The notes below the pieces were generated by a model that did not search any database, was not told the DNA's origin, and was given only the letters and a program-made list of their open reading frames with translations. The position numbers and the translations under genes were made by a program. DNA of 58,994 nucleotides from an uncultured Bacteroidia bacterium (GTDB taxonomy: Bacteria > Bacteroidota > Bacteroidia > Bacteroidales > ML635J-15): positions 1 to 58,994 of the forward strand of contig CADAXK010000018.1 in the NCBI GenBank assembly GCA_902791865.1, given 5' to 3'. This document shows positions 1 to 7,704 of the stretch, in pieces (position 1 is the stretch's first letter; each line of letters opens with the position of its first letter).

Positions 1-1
1 C

Positions 2-169
2 GAGGAGTTTGTTCCTAAGCGTGCCGAAGGCGGTTTGACGGGCTGGATTGACTGCTATGGAAAGTCTGCCCTCAAGGGACATATTTTCTGCGGCGGTGTG
101 AACGACCCGAATGATATTGCAGGGAATGCCAAGCTACAAGAGGCATACGAGATGGGCAAGAAGTGCTAA
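2..169 (+). CDS. Flavodoxin-family NAD(P)H oxidoreductase, C-terminal fragment
   Basis: Only the last 55 residues are present; the gene enters from the left edge of the window. The tail has the pattern HIFCGGVNDPNDIAGN, then a run of alanine/leucine-rich helix ending in AYEMGKKC, which I recognise as the C-terminus of WrbA/iron-sulfur-flavoprotein-like flavodoxins that bind FMN and transfer electrons from NAD(P)H or ferredoxin. The FMN phosphate-binding loop would lie in the missing N-terminal part, so the cofactor cannot be confirmed here. It points toward, and converges with, the minus-strand sigma factor operon; the hairpin at 243-269 separates them. Confidence 0.6.
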   Translation, partial: EEFVPKRAEGGLTGWIDCYGKSALKGHIFCGGVNDPNDIAGNAKLQEAYEMGKKC

Positions 170-237
170 TTGCTGCAAGATTATTCTGACGGACTTGCAA
201 TGTTGTGTATTGCAAGCCTTTTTAGGAACGGAAACAA

Positions 238-269
238 CAAAAAAAGCAACTGTATTGAGCAGTTGCTTT
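238..269 (-). terminator. Rho-independent terminator of the ECF sigma operon
   Basis: A 10-bp perfect stem (AAAGCAACTG at 243-252 pairing with CAGTTGCTTT at 260-269) with a 7-nt loop. The run of A on the plus strand at 239-245 becomes a U-tract when read on the minus strand, so it terminates transcripts coming from the DUF4252 gene. Confidence 0.75.
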
Positions 270-293
270 CGTAAGTAAGTAAATTTTAAGATT

Positions 294-752
294 TTAATCC
301 CCTTCGCCATTAAGCATTTCATATACTTCTTTTGAGGAGAAACTTCCTGCACAAACGAGAATCGAGCTTTCCTCCTTTTCCTGTGTGGCTATTATTAGTT
401 CATGCGGATTGCGTTTGTCGGTAAAGATAAAAACAACACTTTCGCCACCATCGCGTGCGGTCATGAGTATTTCGTAGTTTTTGTCATTGCTTAAAACTTC
501 TATGTCCTTGTCTATTTGACTCTTGCCCTTTGCTGTGTTCGAATTGATGATAAGCATTTTTTCTATGCCTACAAGGTTGCCGAGTTCTGAGTCCAAGGCA
601 GACAAGGCTGAGTTTGCCAGGTTAAACATTGCTTTGTTTATGCAAACGAAATCCACATCTTCCATTTTGGCGTACTTTTCGAAAATCTTGTTTTGTGCCA
701 TTGCTGCAAATGCGCAGGCAATAATTGCAATTGTTATTATTAATCGTTTCAT
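294..752 (-). CDS. DUF4252 domain-containing secreted protein
   Basis: 152 residues. Residues 1-19 are a signal peptide (Lys/Arg start, hydrophobic core, cut after Ala-Met-Ala), so the protein is exported to the periplasm or outer surface. The rest matches the DUF4252 pattern typical of Bacteroidetes: a short helix, a stretch ending in SALDSELGNLVGIEKMLI and a mixed strand region with TARDGGESVVFIF and a late ILVCAGSF. It has no known enzymatic function. It is the third gene of an operon with an ECF sigma factor and its anti-sigma partner, 12 bp downstream of the latter, an arrangement common for DUF4252. Its role is probably within the envelope response controlled by that sigma factor; this is inferred from position only. 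Confidence 0.8.
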   Translation of the reverse strand: MKRLIITIAIIACAFAAMAQNKIFEKYAKMEDVDFVCINKAMFNLANSALSALDSELGNLVGIEKMLIINSNTAKGKSQIDKDIEVLSNDKNYEILMTARDGGESVVFIFTDKRNPHELIIATQEKEESSILVCAGSFSSKEVYEMLNGEGD

Positions 753-764
753 ATTCCTTAATTT

Positions 765-1331
765 TTAAAGTTTTGACTGATTTTTTATCTTGTTAATTTT
801 TGAATTTGTTTTTTGAATGGCTTCTTGCGTAGGCTTCTTGCACATTTGTATAGAACGGGAAACTATGCTGTTTGCTCTTTCTATCTGCATTGCTGCTTCT
901 TCTACGCTAGCGCAAGTGTCGCGGAATGGCGATTCATTAGTTTCTTGATTTTGGAACTGCATTATGCAAACTCCGACTATTGCGATAACGGACACAGCCG
1001 CCGCTATACGATACCAGATTGTTTTTGGCGGCTTTTCTTGTCGGAAAACATTGCTTTTAGGTTGTCGTGATGCTGGTTCTGGATTTTTCTCCGTTTCCGA
1101 ATCATTGAGATTGCCTACAAAAGCATTTATTTCCGTCGCAATATCGTCGGGTATATGGGTGTCGGCGATTTCTGACATTGACAGAAACAGTTTTCGGTCG
1201 GCTTCAAGTTCGGCTGGAACATCGTCGGAACGGAAAAAGTCCATCAGTTTTTCTTCTTCTTCAGGTGTCGTTTTCCCATCGTAGAAGCGGATGAGTAGTG
1301 ACTCGATATTTAATTTCGTTTCCATGGTCAT
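765..1331 (-). CDS. Membrane anti-sigma factor-like protein
   Basis: 188 residues. The N-terminal ~75 residues are a small acidic helical domain with RFYDGKTTPEEEEKLMDFF, the form seen at the cytoplasmic end of Bacteroidetes anti-sigma factors lacking the zinc motif. One membrane helix follows at about residues 106-124 (WYRIAAAVSVIAIVGVCIM), and the rest lies outside the membrane. The start at 1331 overlaps the sigma factor stop in an ATGA, which indicates translational coupling and a 1:1 product ratio. A second Met two codons later is also possible. Expected role: hold the ECF factor at the inner membrane until an envelope signal arrives. The function is inferred from architecture and neighbour. 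Confidence 0.72.
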   Translation of the reverse strand: MTMETKLNIESLLIRFYDGKTTPEEEEKLMDFFRSDDVPAELEADRKLFLSMSEIADTHIPDDIATEINAFVGNLNDSETEKNPEPASRQPKSNVFRQEKPPKTIWYRIAAAVSVIAIVGVCIMQFQNQETNESPFRDTCASVEEAAMQIERANSIVSRSIQMCKKPTQEAIQKTNSKINKIKNQSKL

Positions 1332-1810
1332 AATGATTTAAAATTGTCCCTTAATGTTTTTCTTGCCCTAGAAAGCAATGTGTATATATTCTCTCGGCTA
1401 AAATGCGTTATTTCTTCGATTTGCTGTATTTCGAGTCCGTCTATAGTGCGCAGACGAAGCACTTTTTGCTGGTCTTTCGGTAGCATACTTATCATTTTCA
1501 TAACTTCGACCAATGTACTGCTGGCATTGATTGAATCTTCTGTTTTGTTGTCTAAAAGTATGTCTGCCAAATCGTTGTTTTCTGTATGTTTGCGTTTCAG
1601 TTTGTCGAAGCAGTTGTTGCGAACCATTGTCAGCACTAGTGGCAGTGGTGATTTGTCGCGGTCGATGCTGTTTCGTCGCTGCCACAATTCGGCATAAACA
1701 TCCTGTACGCAGTCTCTTGCCTCGTCGCTGTTTCGCAATATGTTGTATGCGAGGGCGTACATTTTGCTGCTGAATGGTAAGTACATATTTGAAAACTCTT
1801 CGTGTGACAT
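1328..1810 (-). CDS. ECF-type RNA polymerase sigma-70 factor
   Basis: 160 residues, a normal length for the family. Region 2 is visible at about residues 20-50 (NILRNSDEARDCVQDVYAEL, which includes the core-binding and -10-recognition helices). Region 4 is at about 105-155, with MLPKDQQKVLRLR followed by a helix-turn-helix around GLEIQQIEEITHFSRENIYT that reads the -35 element. Regions 1.1 and 3 are absent, which defines the ECF group. It heads a three-gene operon with an overlapping anti-sigma gene and a DUF4252 gene. A TAATTTTG element at 1869-1876 lies 59 bp upstream. The target promoters cannot be told from the window. Confidence 0.93.
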   Translation of the reverse strand: MSHEEFSNMYLPFSSKMYALAYNILRNSDEARDCVQDVYAELWQRRNSIDRDKSPLPLVLTMVRNNCFDKLKRKHTENNDLADILLDNKTEDSINASSTLVEVMKMISMLPKDQQKVLRLRTIDGLEIQQIEEITHFSRENIYTLLSRARKTLRDNFKSL

Positions 1811-1868
1811 TTTCTAGTCGTTCTTAATCATCTTCCGCATGTAATACGATTGAAATCATAAAATCTTA

Positions 1869-1876
1869 CAAAATTA
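1869..1876 (-). promoter_or_regulatory. Promoter -7 element of the ECF sigma operon
   Basis: TAATTTTG on the minus strand matches the Bacteroidetes TAnnTTTG -7 consensus 59 bp upstream of the sigma factor start. I see no convincing -33 TTG at the usual 19-21 bp. Confidence 0.5.
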
Positions 1877-1998
1877 TATATTTTTTCCTTGTCTTTGCTA
1901 ATGACAAAAAAATCAACTTGCTGTATTGCTTTGATTTACAACTATAAACAAAATCCATATCTCGGGCAAAATTTAAATTTCTGCCTTAATTTATTTTT

Positions 1999-2006
1999 TA
2001 CTTTTG
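1999..2006 (+). promoter_or_regulatory. Promoter -7 element of the carbonic anhydrase gene
   Basis: TACTTTTG matches TAnnTTTG and lies 28 bp upstream of the start codon at 2035, predicting a leader of about 22 nt. Confidence 0.6.
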
Positions 2007-2034
2007 TAAGTCATTACAAACAAAACCATAATAT

Positions 2035-2580
2035 ATGATAGACCAAATAATCAACTACAATAAGACTTTCGTTGAACAGAAAGGTTATGAAAAATATCTG
2101 ACGGACAAGTACCCCGACAAGAAACTGGCTGTGCTTTCGTGCATGGACACCCGACTGACGGAACTGCTTCCTGCCGCTTTGGGACTGAAGAATGGCGATG
2201 CTAAAATCATAAAGAATGCCGGAGGTTTGGTCATTTCAGCGTTCGATTCGGCGATGCGCAGTCTGATTGTAGCTATCTACGAACTTGGCGTTGAAGAAAT
2301 TATGGTGGTGGCTCATTCGCATTGCGGGGCTTGCCACATGAGCTACGACCACTTTCACAACGAAATGATTTCTAGAGGTATCACCGACGAGACACTTGAC
2401 ACAATCCGTAAATGTGGCATCAATTTGGACCATTGGCTCGAGGGTTTCAAGGACACGCCAGAATCTGTCCGTAAGACTGTCGAGACCATCAAGACACATC
2501 CGCTTGTACCGAAGGACATAGTGGTGCGCGGTTTCATAATCGACTCGGAGACCGGTGCATTGGAAGAAATAAAAATGTAA
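2035..2580 (+). CDS. Beta-class carbonic anhydrase
   Basis: 181 residues. Catalyses reversible hydration of CO2 to bicarbonate in the cytoplasm, feeding carboxylases and buffering pH. The zinc site is complete: Cys36 in CMDTR (36-40, with the Asp38-Arg40 pair that gates the zinc water), His94 and Cys97 in HSHCGAC (94-100). The length and the lack of a signal peptide fit the short cytoplasmic beta class. The start at 2035 follows a TACTTTTG promoter with a short leader. The EFR1 gene begins 4 bp downstream, so the two are probably co-transcribed, although I know of no functional link between them. Confidence 0.93.
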   Translation: MIDQIINYNKTFVEQKGYEKYLTDKYPDKKLAVLSCMDTRLTELLPAALGLKNGDAKIIKNAGGLVISAFDSAMRSLIVAIYELGVEEIMVVAHSHCGACHMSYDHFHNEMISRGITDETLDTIRKCGINLDHWLEGFKDTPESVRKTVETIKTHPLVPKDIVVRGFIIDSETGALEEIKM

Positions 2581-2584
2581 AAAT

Positions 2585-3340
2585 ATGATACTTTACTTCT
2601 CCGGCACAGGTAACAGTCTCGCCATTGCCCGACAAATTGCCGATAGGGTTGGCAATCAAGTGATTCCACTTCGCAAGGCTATCGGTTTGGACTTGACACA
2701 CGAAAAACGCATAGGTCTGGTTTTCCCGACATATTGGCTCGATGCGCCTATTGCCGTGCGCGAACTTGTGCCGCAACTGAACATCAGTCCTGAGGCGTAC
2801 ACTTTCGTTGTCATCACTTGTGGGGCGCAGACCAACAATGCCGTGTGGTCAGTGCGTAGAATTTTGCGCGAAAAGGGTGTTAGCGTTTCCTACTGCAACA
2901 AAATTCGCGTTCCCGATTGCTCTGCACTTGCTTTCGGGCGCAATCCCAACAATCAGGCGTGGAAGTTCGAGCGTTACGCACCGCGCTTGGAGAAAATCAT
3001 AAGCGACATTGCAGCAGAAAAGCACGGCCTCCACTATGCAGGATTCGACCCATTAGGATGGCTGCTAAACCGACCATCCATCGCTGCCAAAACCCAGAAA
3101 ACCACGCGCCCCGCCTGCAATACCGAAAAATGCATTGGCTGTGGTATTTGCGCAAAAGTTTGTCCGCAACAGAACATCACTATCACCGATGGCAAAGCCA
3201 TTTTAGGCGATAAATGCACGTCGTGCCTTGCCTGTGTGCATTTCTGTCCGCATCAGAGCATGGAACTCAACGGCAAACCTACTTTGGCTGAACGGCAGTA
3301 TCATCATCCGATGGTTGAGGTGAAGGATATGATTGGGTAA
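2585..3340 (+). CDS. EFR1-family flavodoxin-ferredoxin fusion protein
   Basis: 251 residues. Residues 1-150 form a flavodoxin-like domain that opens with the FMN phosphate loop FSGTGNS (5-11). Residues 180-225 form a two-cluster ferredoxin: CxxCxxCxxxC at Cys183, 186, 189 and 193, and again at Cys211, 214, 217 and 221, giving two [4Fe-4S] clusters. This N-to-C order defines the EFR1 family, cytoplasmic electron carriers of anaerobes. The electron donor and acceptor are unknown. It sits 4 bp after the carbonic anhydrase gene, probably in one transcript. Confidence 0.9.
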   Translation: MILYFSGTGNSLAIARQIADRVGNQVIPLRKAIGLDLTHEKRIGLVFPTYWLDAPIAVRELVPQLNISPEAYTFVVITCGAQTNNAVWSVRRILREKGVSVSYCNKIRVPDCSALAFGRNPNNQAWKFERYAPRLEKIISDIAAEKHGLHYAGFDPLGWLLNRPSIAAKTQKTTRPACNTEKCIGCGICAKVCPQQNITITDGKAILGDKCTSCLACVHFCPHQSMELNGKPTLAERQYHHPMVEVKDMIG

Positions 3341-3384
3341 TATTGAAATCATTCCGCTGATTTTCTTAACGCTTACCAGCCGCA

Positions 3385-3481
3385 CCCTGAGCTGCTCCCG
3401 ATCCTGTCGAAGGGTGTCGAAGGGCAAGGCGGCAATCAAGGTAAACTCGCTTCGCTTCGTGAGCTGAAGGTTCGCACCTTC
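3385..3481. repeat. Intergenic palindromic repeat segment
   Basis: Between the EFR1 gene and the nucleotidyltransferase there is no gene for about 290 bp. 3385-3424 has CCCTGAG followed by two copies of TGTCGAAGGG, the pattern of the dispersed CCCTGAG...TCGAAGGG intergenic repeats seen in many bacterial genomes. 3466-3481 is a perfect hairpin (GAAGGT, loop TCGC, ACCTTC) without a U-tract. I see no second copy of the full unit in this window, so its repetitive nature rests on recognition. Confidence 0.45.
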
Positions 3482-3553
3482 GGGCGATGGTCAAAAATAC
3501 AATTTTTGCTTCGAGAAATTACGATTTATATATAATGTGATACGTAATTTTTG

Positions 3554-3583
3554 TTGTTTATTTCATAATTGGTTGTATCTTTG
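3554..3583 (+). promoter_or_regulatory. Promoter of the MNT nucleotidyltransferase
   Basis: TTG at 3554-3556, a 19-bp spacer, then TATCTTTG at 3576-3583: a full Bacteroidetes -33/-7 promoter. It fixes the coding start downstream at 3633. Confidence 0.7.
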
Positions 3584-3632
3584 CCTCGTAAAAAACAACA
3601 AACGCAAAGAAATTTACGCAGTGACGAAAAAA

Positions 3633-3956
3633 ATGGAGAACAGGGATGCCATATTAATGTCGATTGTTGACACCGTAAAACGGGTTGTTCCCGACGGTTC
3701 GAAAGTTTTGCTGTTCGGTTCGCAGGCACGCGGTGACGCAAATGAAAACTCAGACTGGGACGTCCTTGTTATTCTTGACCAACAGCGTATTAAGTTGGCT
3801 GATTATGATGACATTGCATATCCAATCAGGGTTGCAGGATGGGACTACGAGGCATTGGTTAATCCTATCCTTTATACAAAAAGCGATTGGACAAAAAGCA
3901 GTAATACATTGTTCTACAAGAATGTAATGAATGATGGAGTAGTTTTATGGGGCTGA
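3633..3956 (+). CDS. MNT-type nucleotidyltransferase-domain protein (orphan antitoxin-like)
   Basis: 107 residues. The minimal nucleotidyltransferase motif is clear: LLFGSQARGDANENSDWDVLVIL, broken here as LFGSQARGDA and then SDWDVLVI, with the GS and DxD-like metal-binding aspartates of the polymerase-beta fold. Such MntA-type proteins are usually the antitoxin of MNT-HEPN pairs and AMPylate the HEPN toxin. The start was taken at 3633 because the promoter at 3554-3583 lies inside any longer version. The next frame begins at 3947, overlapping this stop, exactly where a HEPN gene should start, but it stops after 20 codons. This therefore appears to be an orphan. Confidence 0.82.
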   Translation: MENRDAILMSIVDTVKRVVPDGSKVLLFGSQARGDANENSDWDVLVILDQQRIKLADYDDIAYPIRVAGWDYEALVNPILYTKSDWTKSSNTLFYKNVMNDGVVLWG

Positions 3957-4009
3957 CAGATTTATTCCGTATGGCTACAAATAATACTTCGATTGTGAAA
4001 AATGGGTAA
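3947..4009 (+). pseudogene. Vestigial start of a HEPN toxin gene
   Basis: The ATG overlaps the end of the MNT gene by 10 bp, the usual coupling in MNT-HEPN operons. It begins MGLTD, like HEPN partners, then diverges (LFRMATNNTS...) and stops after 20 codons. I read this as a remnant left by deletion; the similarity covers only five residues, so the call is tentative. Confidence 0.35.
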
Positions 4010-4077
4010 TAAATAACAACATTTTTTACCAAAACAACAAAAACGAGAGAAGTTAAAAGGACTACTAATAATAATTG

Positions 4078-4085
4078 TATTTTTG
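4078..4085 (+). promoter_or_regulatory. Promoter -7 element of the Sel1/methyltransferase gene
   Basis: TATTTTTG 14 bp before the ATG at 4099. It rules out the longer reading from 4075 and leaves starts at 4099 or 4105. Confidence 0.6.
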
Positions 4086-4389
4086 CAAACAAAAAACAAT
4101 GGGAATGTCCGTTTTACATATTAAATCAGAGGTGGAATGTCATGTATATCTCTTCGATGAAGAAAAAGGCATAATACAATCTGGCGCATACTTCAATATG
4201 GAAGTGCGCAAAGGCGAACAAGATTTGCTGTTTATAAGTGTCGAGGATGAAAGTATGCGGTATCAGTTGTTATATAATGTGGAGGATAATGATAGCGACT
4301 ATCGTATAATCATTAATCGGACACAATTTAAACATTATTCGCCAGAGTTGCTTGATTTGATACGAAAGGCCGAACAAGGTGATGTGAAT

Positions 4390-5707
4390 GCACAATTTGA
4401 TCTCGGATTTTGCTATGAATATGGCGATGATATTGAGCAGAATTTGGAAGAAGCAGTAAAATGGTATCGCAAGGCTGCCGAACAAGGGAATGCAGATGCG
4501 CAATGCGAACTCGGATTGTGCTATGGTATTGGACAAGGTATTGAGCAGAATTTGGAAGAAGCAGTAAAATGGTATCGCAAGGCTGCCGAACAAGGGAATG
4601 CAGATGCACAATTCAATCTCGGGGTTTGCTACGATAATGGACAAGGTGTAGAGCAGAATTTGGAAGAAGCAGTAAAATGGTATCGCAAGGCTGCCGAACA
4701 AGGTGATGCAGATGCGCAATGCAATCTCGGTATTTGCTACAAAAAAGGACAAGGTATTGAGCAGAATTTGGAAGAAGCGGTAAAGTGGTATCGCAAGGCT
4801 GCCGAACAAGGGAATGCGGCAGCGCAATGCAATCTCGGATTGTGCTATGGTATTGGACAAGGTATTGAGCAGAATTTGGAAGAAGCTGTAAAGTGGTTTC
4901 GTAAATCTGCGGAACATGGTGGTGCAAAAGCGCAATGCGCGCTCGGTATTTGCTACAAAAATGGACAAGGTATTGAGCAGAATTGGGAAGAAGCTGTAAA
5001 ATGGTATAGAAGGGCTGCTGAACAAGGGAATGCAACAGCACAATGCAATCTCGGATATTGCTACGATCATGGACAAGGTGTTGAGCAGAATTTGGAAGAA
5101 GCAGTAAAATGGTATCGCAAGGCTGCCGAACAAGGTGATGCAGATGCGCAATGCAATCTCGGGTGGTGCTACGATAATGGACAAGGTATTGAGCAGAATT
5201 TTGAAGAAGCAGTGAAATGGTATCGAAAGGCAGCCGAACAAGGTTATGCAAGAGCACAATTCAATCTCGGGGTTTGCTACAAAAATGGACAAGGTATTGA
5301 GCAGAATTTGGAAGAAGCAGTAAAATGGTATAGAAGGGCTGCTGAACAAGGGAATGCAAGTGCGCAATTCAATCTCGGGGTTTGCGCAATTCAATCTCGG
5401 GGTTTGCTACAAAAATGGACAAGGTATTGAGCAGAATTTGGAAGAAGCTGTAAAATGGTATAGAAGGGCTGCTGAACAAGGGAATGCAACAGCACAATGC
5501 AATCTCGGATATTGCTACGATAATGGACAAGGTGTTGAGCAGAATTTGGAAGAAGCGGTAAAGTGGTATCGCAAGGCTGCCGAACAAGGGAATGCAACAG
5601 CACAATGCAATCTCGGATTTTGCTACGAAAATGGCGATGGTATTGAACAGAATTTGGAAGAAGCAAGAATGTGGTTCAGAAAGTCTGCAGAACAGGGGAA
5701 TGAAAGA
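4390..5707 (+). repeat. Tandem array of twelve 108-bp Sel1 units
   Basis: Twelve units of 108 bp (36 codons), plus the extra 22 bp, account exactly for 1,318 bp. Several units are nearly identical at nucleotide level (the segment reading GAGCAGAATTTGGAAGAAGC recurs in most), so unequal recombination or slippage is likely. The long antisense frames here are a by-product of the repeat's codon pattern. Confidence 0.95.
5361..5404 (+). repeat. Exact 22-bp tandem duplication causing a frameshift
   Basis: Two adjacent identical copies, 5361-5382 and 5383-5404, each beginning TGCGCAATTC and ending CGGGGTT. Since 22 is not a multiple of 3, the extra copy shifts the frame; deleting one restores the Sel1 repeat across the junction (NLGVC followed by YKNGQG). 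Confidence 0.97.
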
Positions 5708-6563
5708 GCCCAAAAAGCATTAAGCCAAATTAATGACAACAAGAATAATTATCCCAAACCAATTAGAGTGCAATCGTTACAAGAAATAATAGAAGGTGCT
5801 GTAAATAGGATGAAAAACAAGAATATTTGTTCATGGAATGACTATAAGGATTATATTCTTGAAAATGGTCGTGGAAAAATACAAACCGATATTCAAGCTG
5901 ACTGCTACCTTGCTGCATACGGAGAATCTCATAAAAAAAAGTTGGAATATCTGTTTCGTACATACGGCAACAGGTTGAACATTAATCAAGATTTTGAAAT
6001 TTTTGACTATGGATGTGGGCAAGGTCTGGCAACTATAAGTTTGTTGGAAAACATTGATTTAGATAGTCTTCCCCGTCTGAAAAGAATAACGCTTATAGAC
6101 AATAGTTCATTTATATTGAACATTGCGGAGAAATATTTAAAAGATATTATAGATTCCATTAAAAACAAATACGAAATATCTATTGAATGTAGTATTCGTA
6201 AATTTTCATTGTCGCTTCCTACTGCCAATACTTCTATTACTCATCCTACAACAAATGCACCGATAACCATACATTTGTTTTCAAATGTGTTGGATATGCA
6301 ATCAATTGATTTAAAGAAAACAGCATCGGCAATTAAGAGTTGCAAGTCGAATAAGCATTATGTTTTGGCGACGCATCCAGGAACCAACAATGTTGACCCC
6401 AATGGAGAAAGAATGGCAAAATTTTTCAGTTTTTTACCAAATAGTGAAGTCGACGATACGAACCAAGGTATTACAGGAACTGGGATGATATGGAGCCATA
6501 TTATTGGTTTCGCATGTTTTTAGAACAAATTTTTCAAAAAAAAATACTTATACAAAATATATT

Positions 6564-7610
6564 ATGAAAAAAACGGATATTCTATTTAAAGACATAACGA
6601 ACGATAAGGAATCTTGTAGTAGAGATTTTTGCTATATTGGATGGGAAGGTACAGGGTCTTTCGCATTTTGGAAATATGCTGAAGCATATTTTAAAAGTGC
6701 AGAAGTTCTTTTTGATAAGTTCAAAACTTCAACAGGGAACAACTTTGTACTTGATAGTATGGGTATTACAATGTGTTTCCTATATAGACATTTCGTTGAA
6801 TTAACAATAAAATATCTTTTTGTTAGATATGTGTGTAAAACAGAACAAGAATACAAAACATTTTTAAATATAGGTCACAATTTACACGATTTGTGGCAAT
6901 CTGTAAAACCGAAGTTAAAAGAATTGAAAAAGCGTGTTGGTTCTTCAGTGAATCTTGGAATATTGGAACAGTATATTATGGAATTTGACCGTTTTGATAA
7001 AGATTCGATGGCAATGCGTTATCCAATAAAAAAAGATTTGACAAAAATGACAGGAGAAATGCGGTTAGACATTTTTAATCTTCACTCCAAAATGCAAGAC
7101 TTATATTGGTCATTTGTAGGTATTGATGGTGACATTGAGAACCAACTTGAAGCAAATGTAGCTCAGGACAAAATCGATGCATTCCTATTTAAATACGAAG
7201 ATTTAAGGGGAAGGTTAGATGAGTTCTTAAATGAATTGGAACCATATGTTGAAGTTTCTGATGAAAAAATTAAGACAATCGACATTATTGATTATATTAT
7301 AACCCCTAAGATAATCAAAGATAGGGAAAACGTTATGAATGTTTTTAGATCGTGCAGTGATGATGAGTTGATATTATTTGATACATTGTATTATACAGGT
7401 CGAGCGATTTTTTCTAGAGAATTAAGATTACCTAAAAATCCGCATGAAGCAAAAATTGATGCAGTGAAGATGTGTATTATTAATATGAAGCGTGACCATT
7501 TGGAATTTGGAAAGCCAAAGAACGACCAGATAAATATTATTAATAAAGGGCCAGATTCTATTGTCAAATTTATTAAAGAAGTGATTTCTGTAATCGACTG
7601 GAACAAATAG
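6564..7610 (+). CDS. Hypothetical helical cytoplasmic protein
   Basis: 348 residues, no signal peptide or membrane segment. I do not recognise the family. Mostly helical; a segment near residues 60-110 (MCFLYRHFVELTIKYLF, then a conserved-looking GHNLHDLW) recalls HEPN-like or AbiV-like helical proteins, but no R-x4-6-H RNase motif is evident. The start was placed at 6564 (MKKTDILF), since the longer reading overlaps the end of the methyltransferase frame with unlikely residues. It lies 40 bp after the broken Sel1/methyltransferase gene on the same strand, with no promoter or terminator visible between, so the two were probably one transcript. Low GC, like that neighbour. Confidence 0.6.
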   Translation: MKKTDILFKDITNDKESCSRDFCYIGWEGTGSFAFWKYAEAYFKSAEVLFDKFKTSTGNNFVLDSMGITMCFLYRHFVELTIKYLFVRYVCKTEQEYKTFLNIGHNLHDLWQSVKPKLKELKKRVGSSVNLGILEQYIMEFDRFDKDSMAMRYPIKKDLTKMTGEMRLDIFNLHSKMQDLYWSFVGIDGDIENQLEANVAQDKIDAFLFKYEDLRGRLDEFLNELEPYVEVSDEKIKTIDIIDYIITPKIIKDRENVMNVFRSCSDDELILFDTLYYTGRAIFSRELRLPKNPHEAKIDAVKMCIINMKRDHLEFGKPKNDQINIINKGPDSIVKFIKEVISVIDWNK

Positions 7611-7660
7611 TCCATAATAAAAAGCAAAGTCGTTTTTCTTTAGTCATACTTAAAATATCA

Positions 7661-7668
7661 TATCTTTG
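7661..7668 (+). promoter_or_regulatory. Promoter -7 element of the DUF1848 gene
   Basis: TATCTTTG 36 bp upstream of the ATG at 7705, in an AT-rich intergenic gap. Confidence 0.6.
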
Positions 7669-7704
7669 TAATCAATATTTTAAACTGCTATTTTCATAAC
7701 ATAC

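Larger units (their letters stand above)
4099..6523 (+). pseudogene. Sel1-repeat/SAM-methyltransferase fusion, frameshifted by a 22-bp tandem duplication
   Basis: With one copy of the 22-bp duplication at 5361-5404 removed, the frame reads as a single protein of 800 residues. Order: an unrecognised ~97-residue N-terminal domain; twelve Sel1-like repeats of exactly 36 residues (pattern AQxNLGxCYxxGQGIEQNLE then EAVKWYRKAAEQG), which form a TPR-like superhelix for protein binding; then ~270 residues with a class I methyltransferase core: motif I FDYGCGQGLATISLL, an acidic strand end TLIDNS, and a later HLFSNVLDM. No signal peptide, so cytoplasmic. As it stands, the upstream frame runs 4099-5430 and ends in a foreign tail inside repeat 10, and the methyltransferase part is out of frame. 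It may be inactive, or in the OFF phase of a reversible switch. The substrate is unknown. Confidence 0.85.

Noticed and set aside
3537..3632. N-terminal extension of the MNT nucleotidyltransferase
   Set aside because: Overlaps the promoter at 3554-3583 and encodes Phe/Cys-rich sequence unrelated to the family.
4270..5394. A 374-residue antisense frame across the Sel1 array (and shorter ones beside it)
   Set aside because: It follows the 108-bp repeat exactly and arises from the codon pattern of the sense strand; no promoter, and composition unlike a protein (repeated LLNTLS/CFFQI units).
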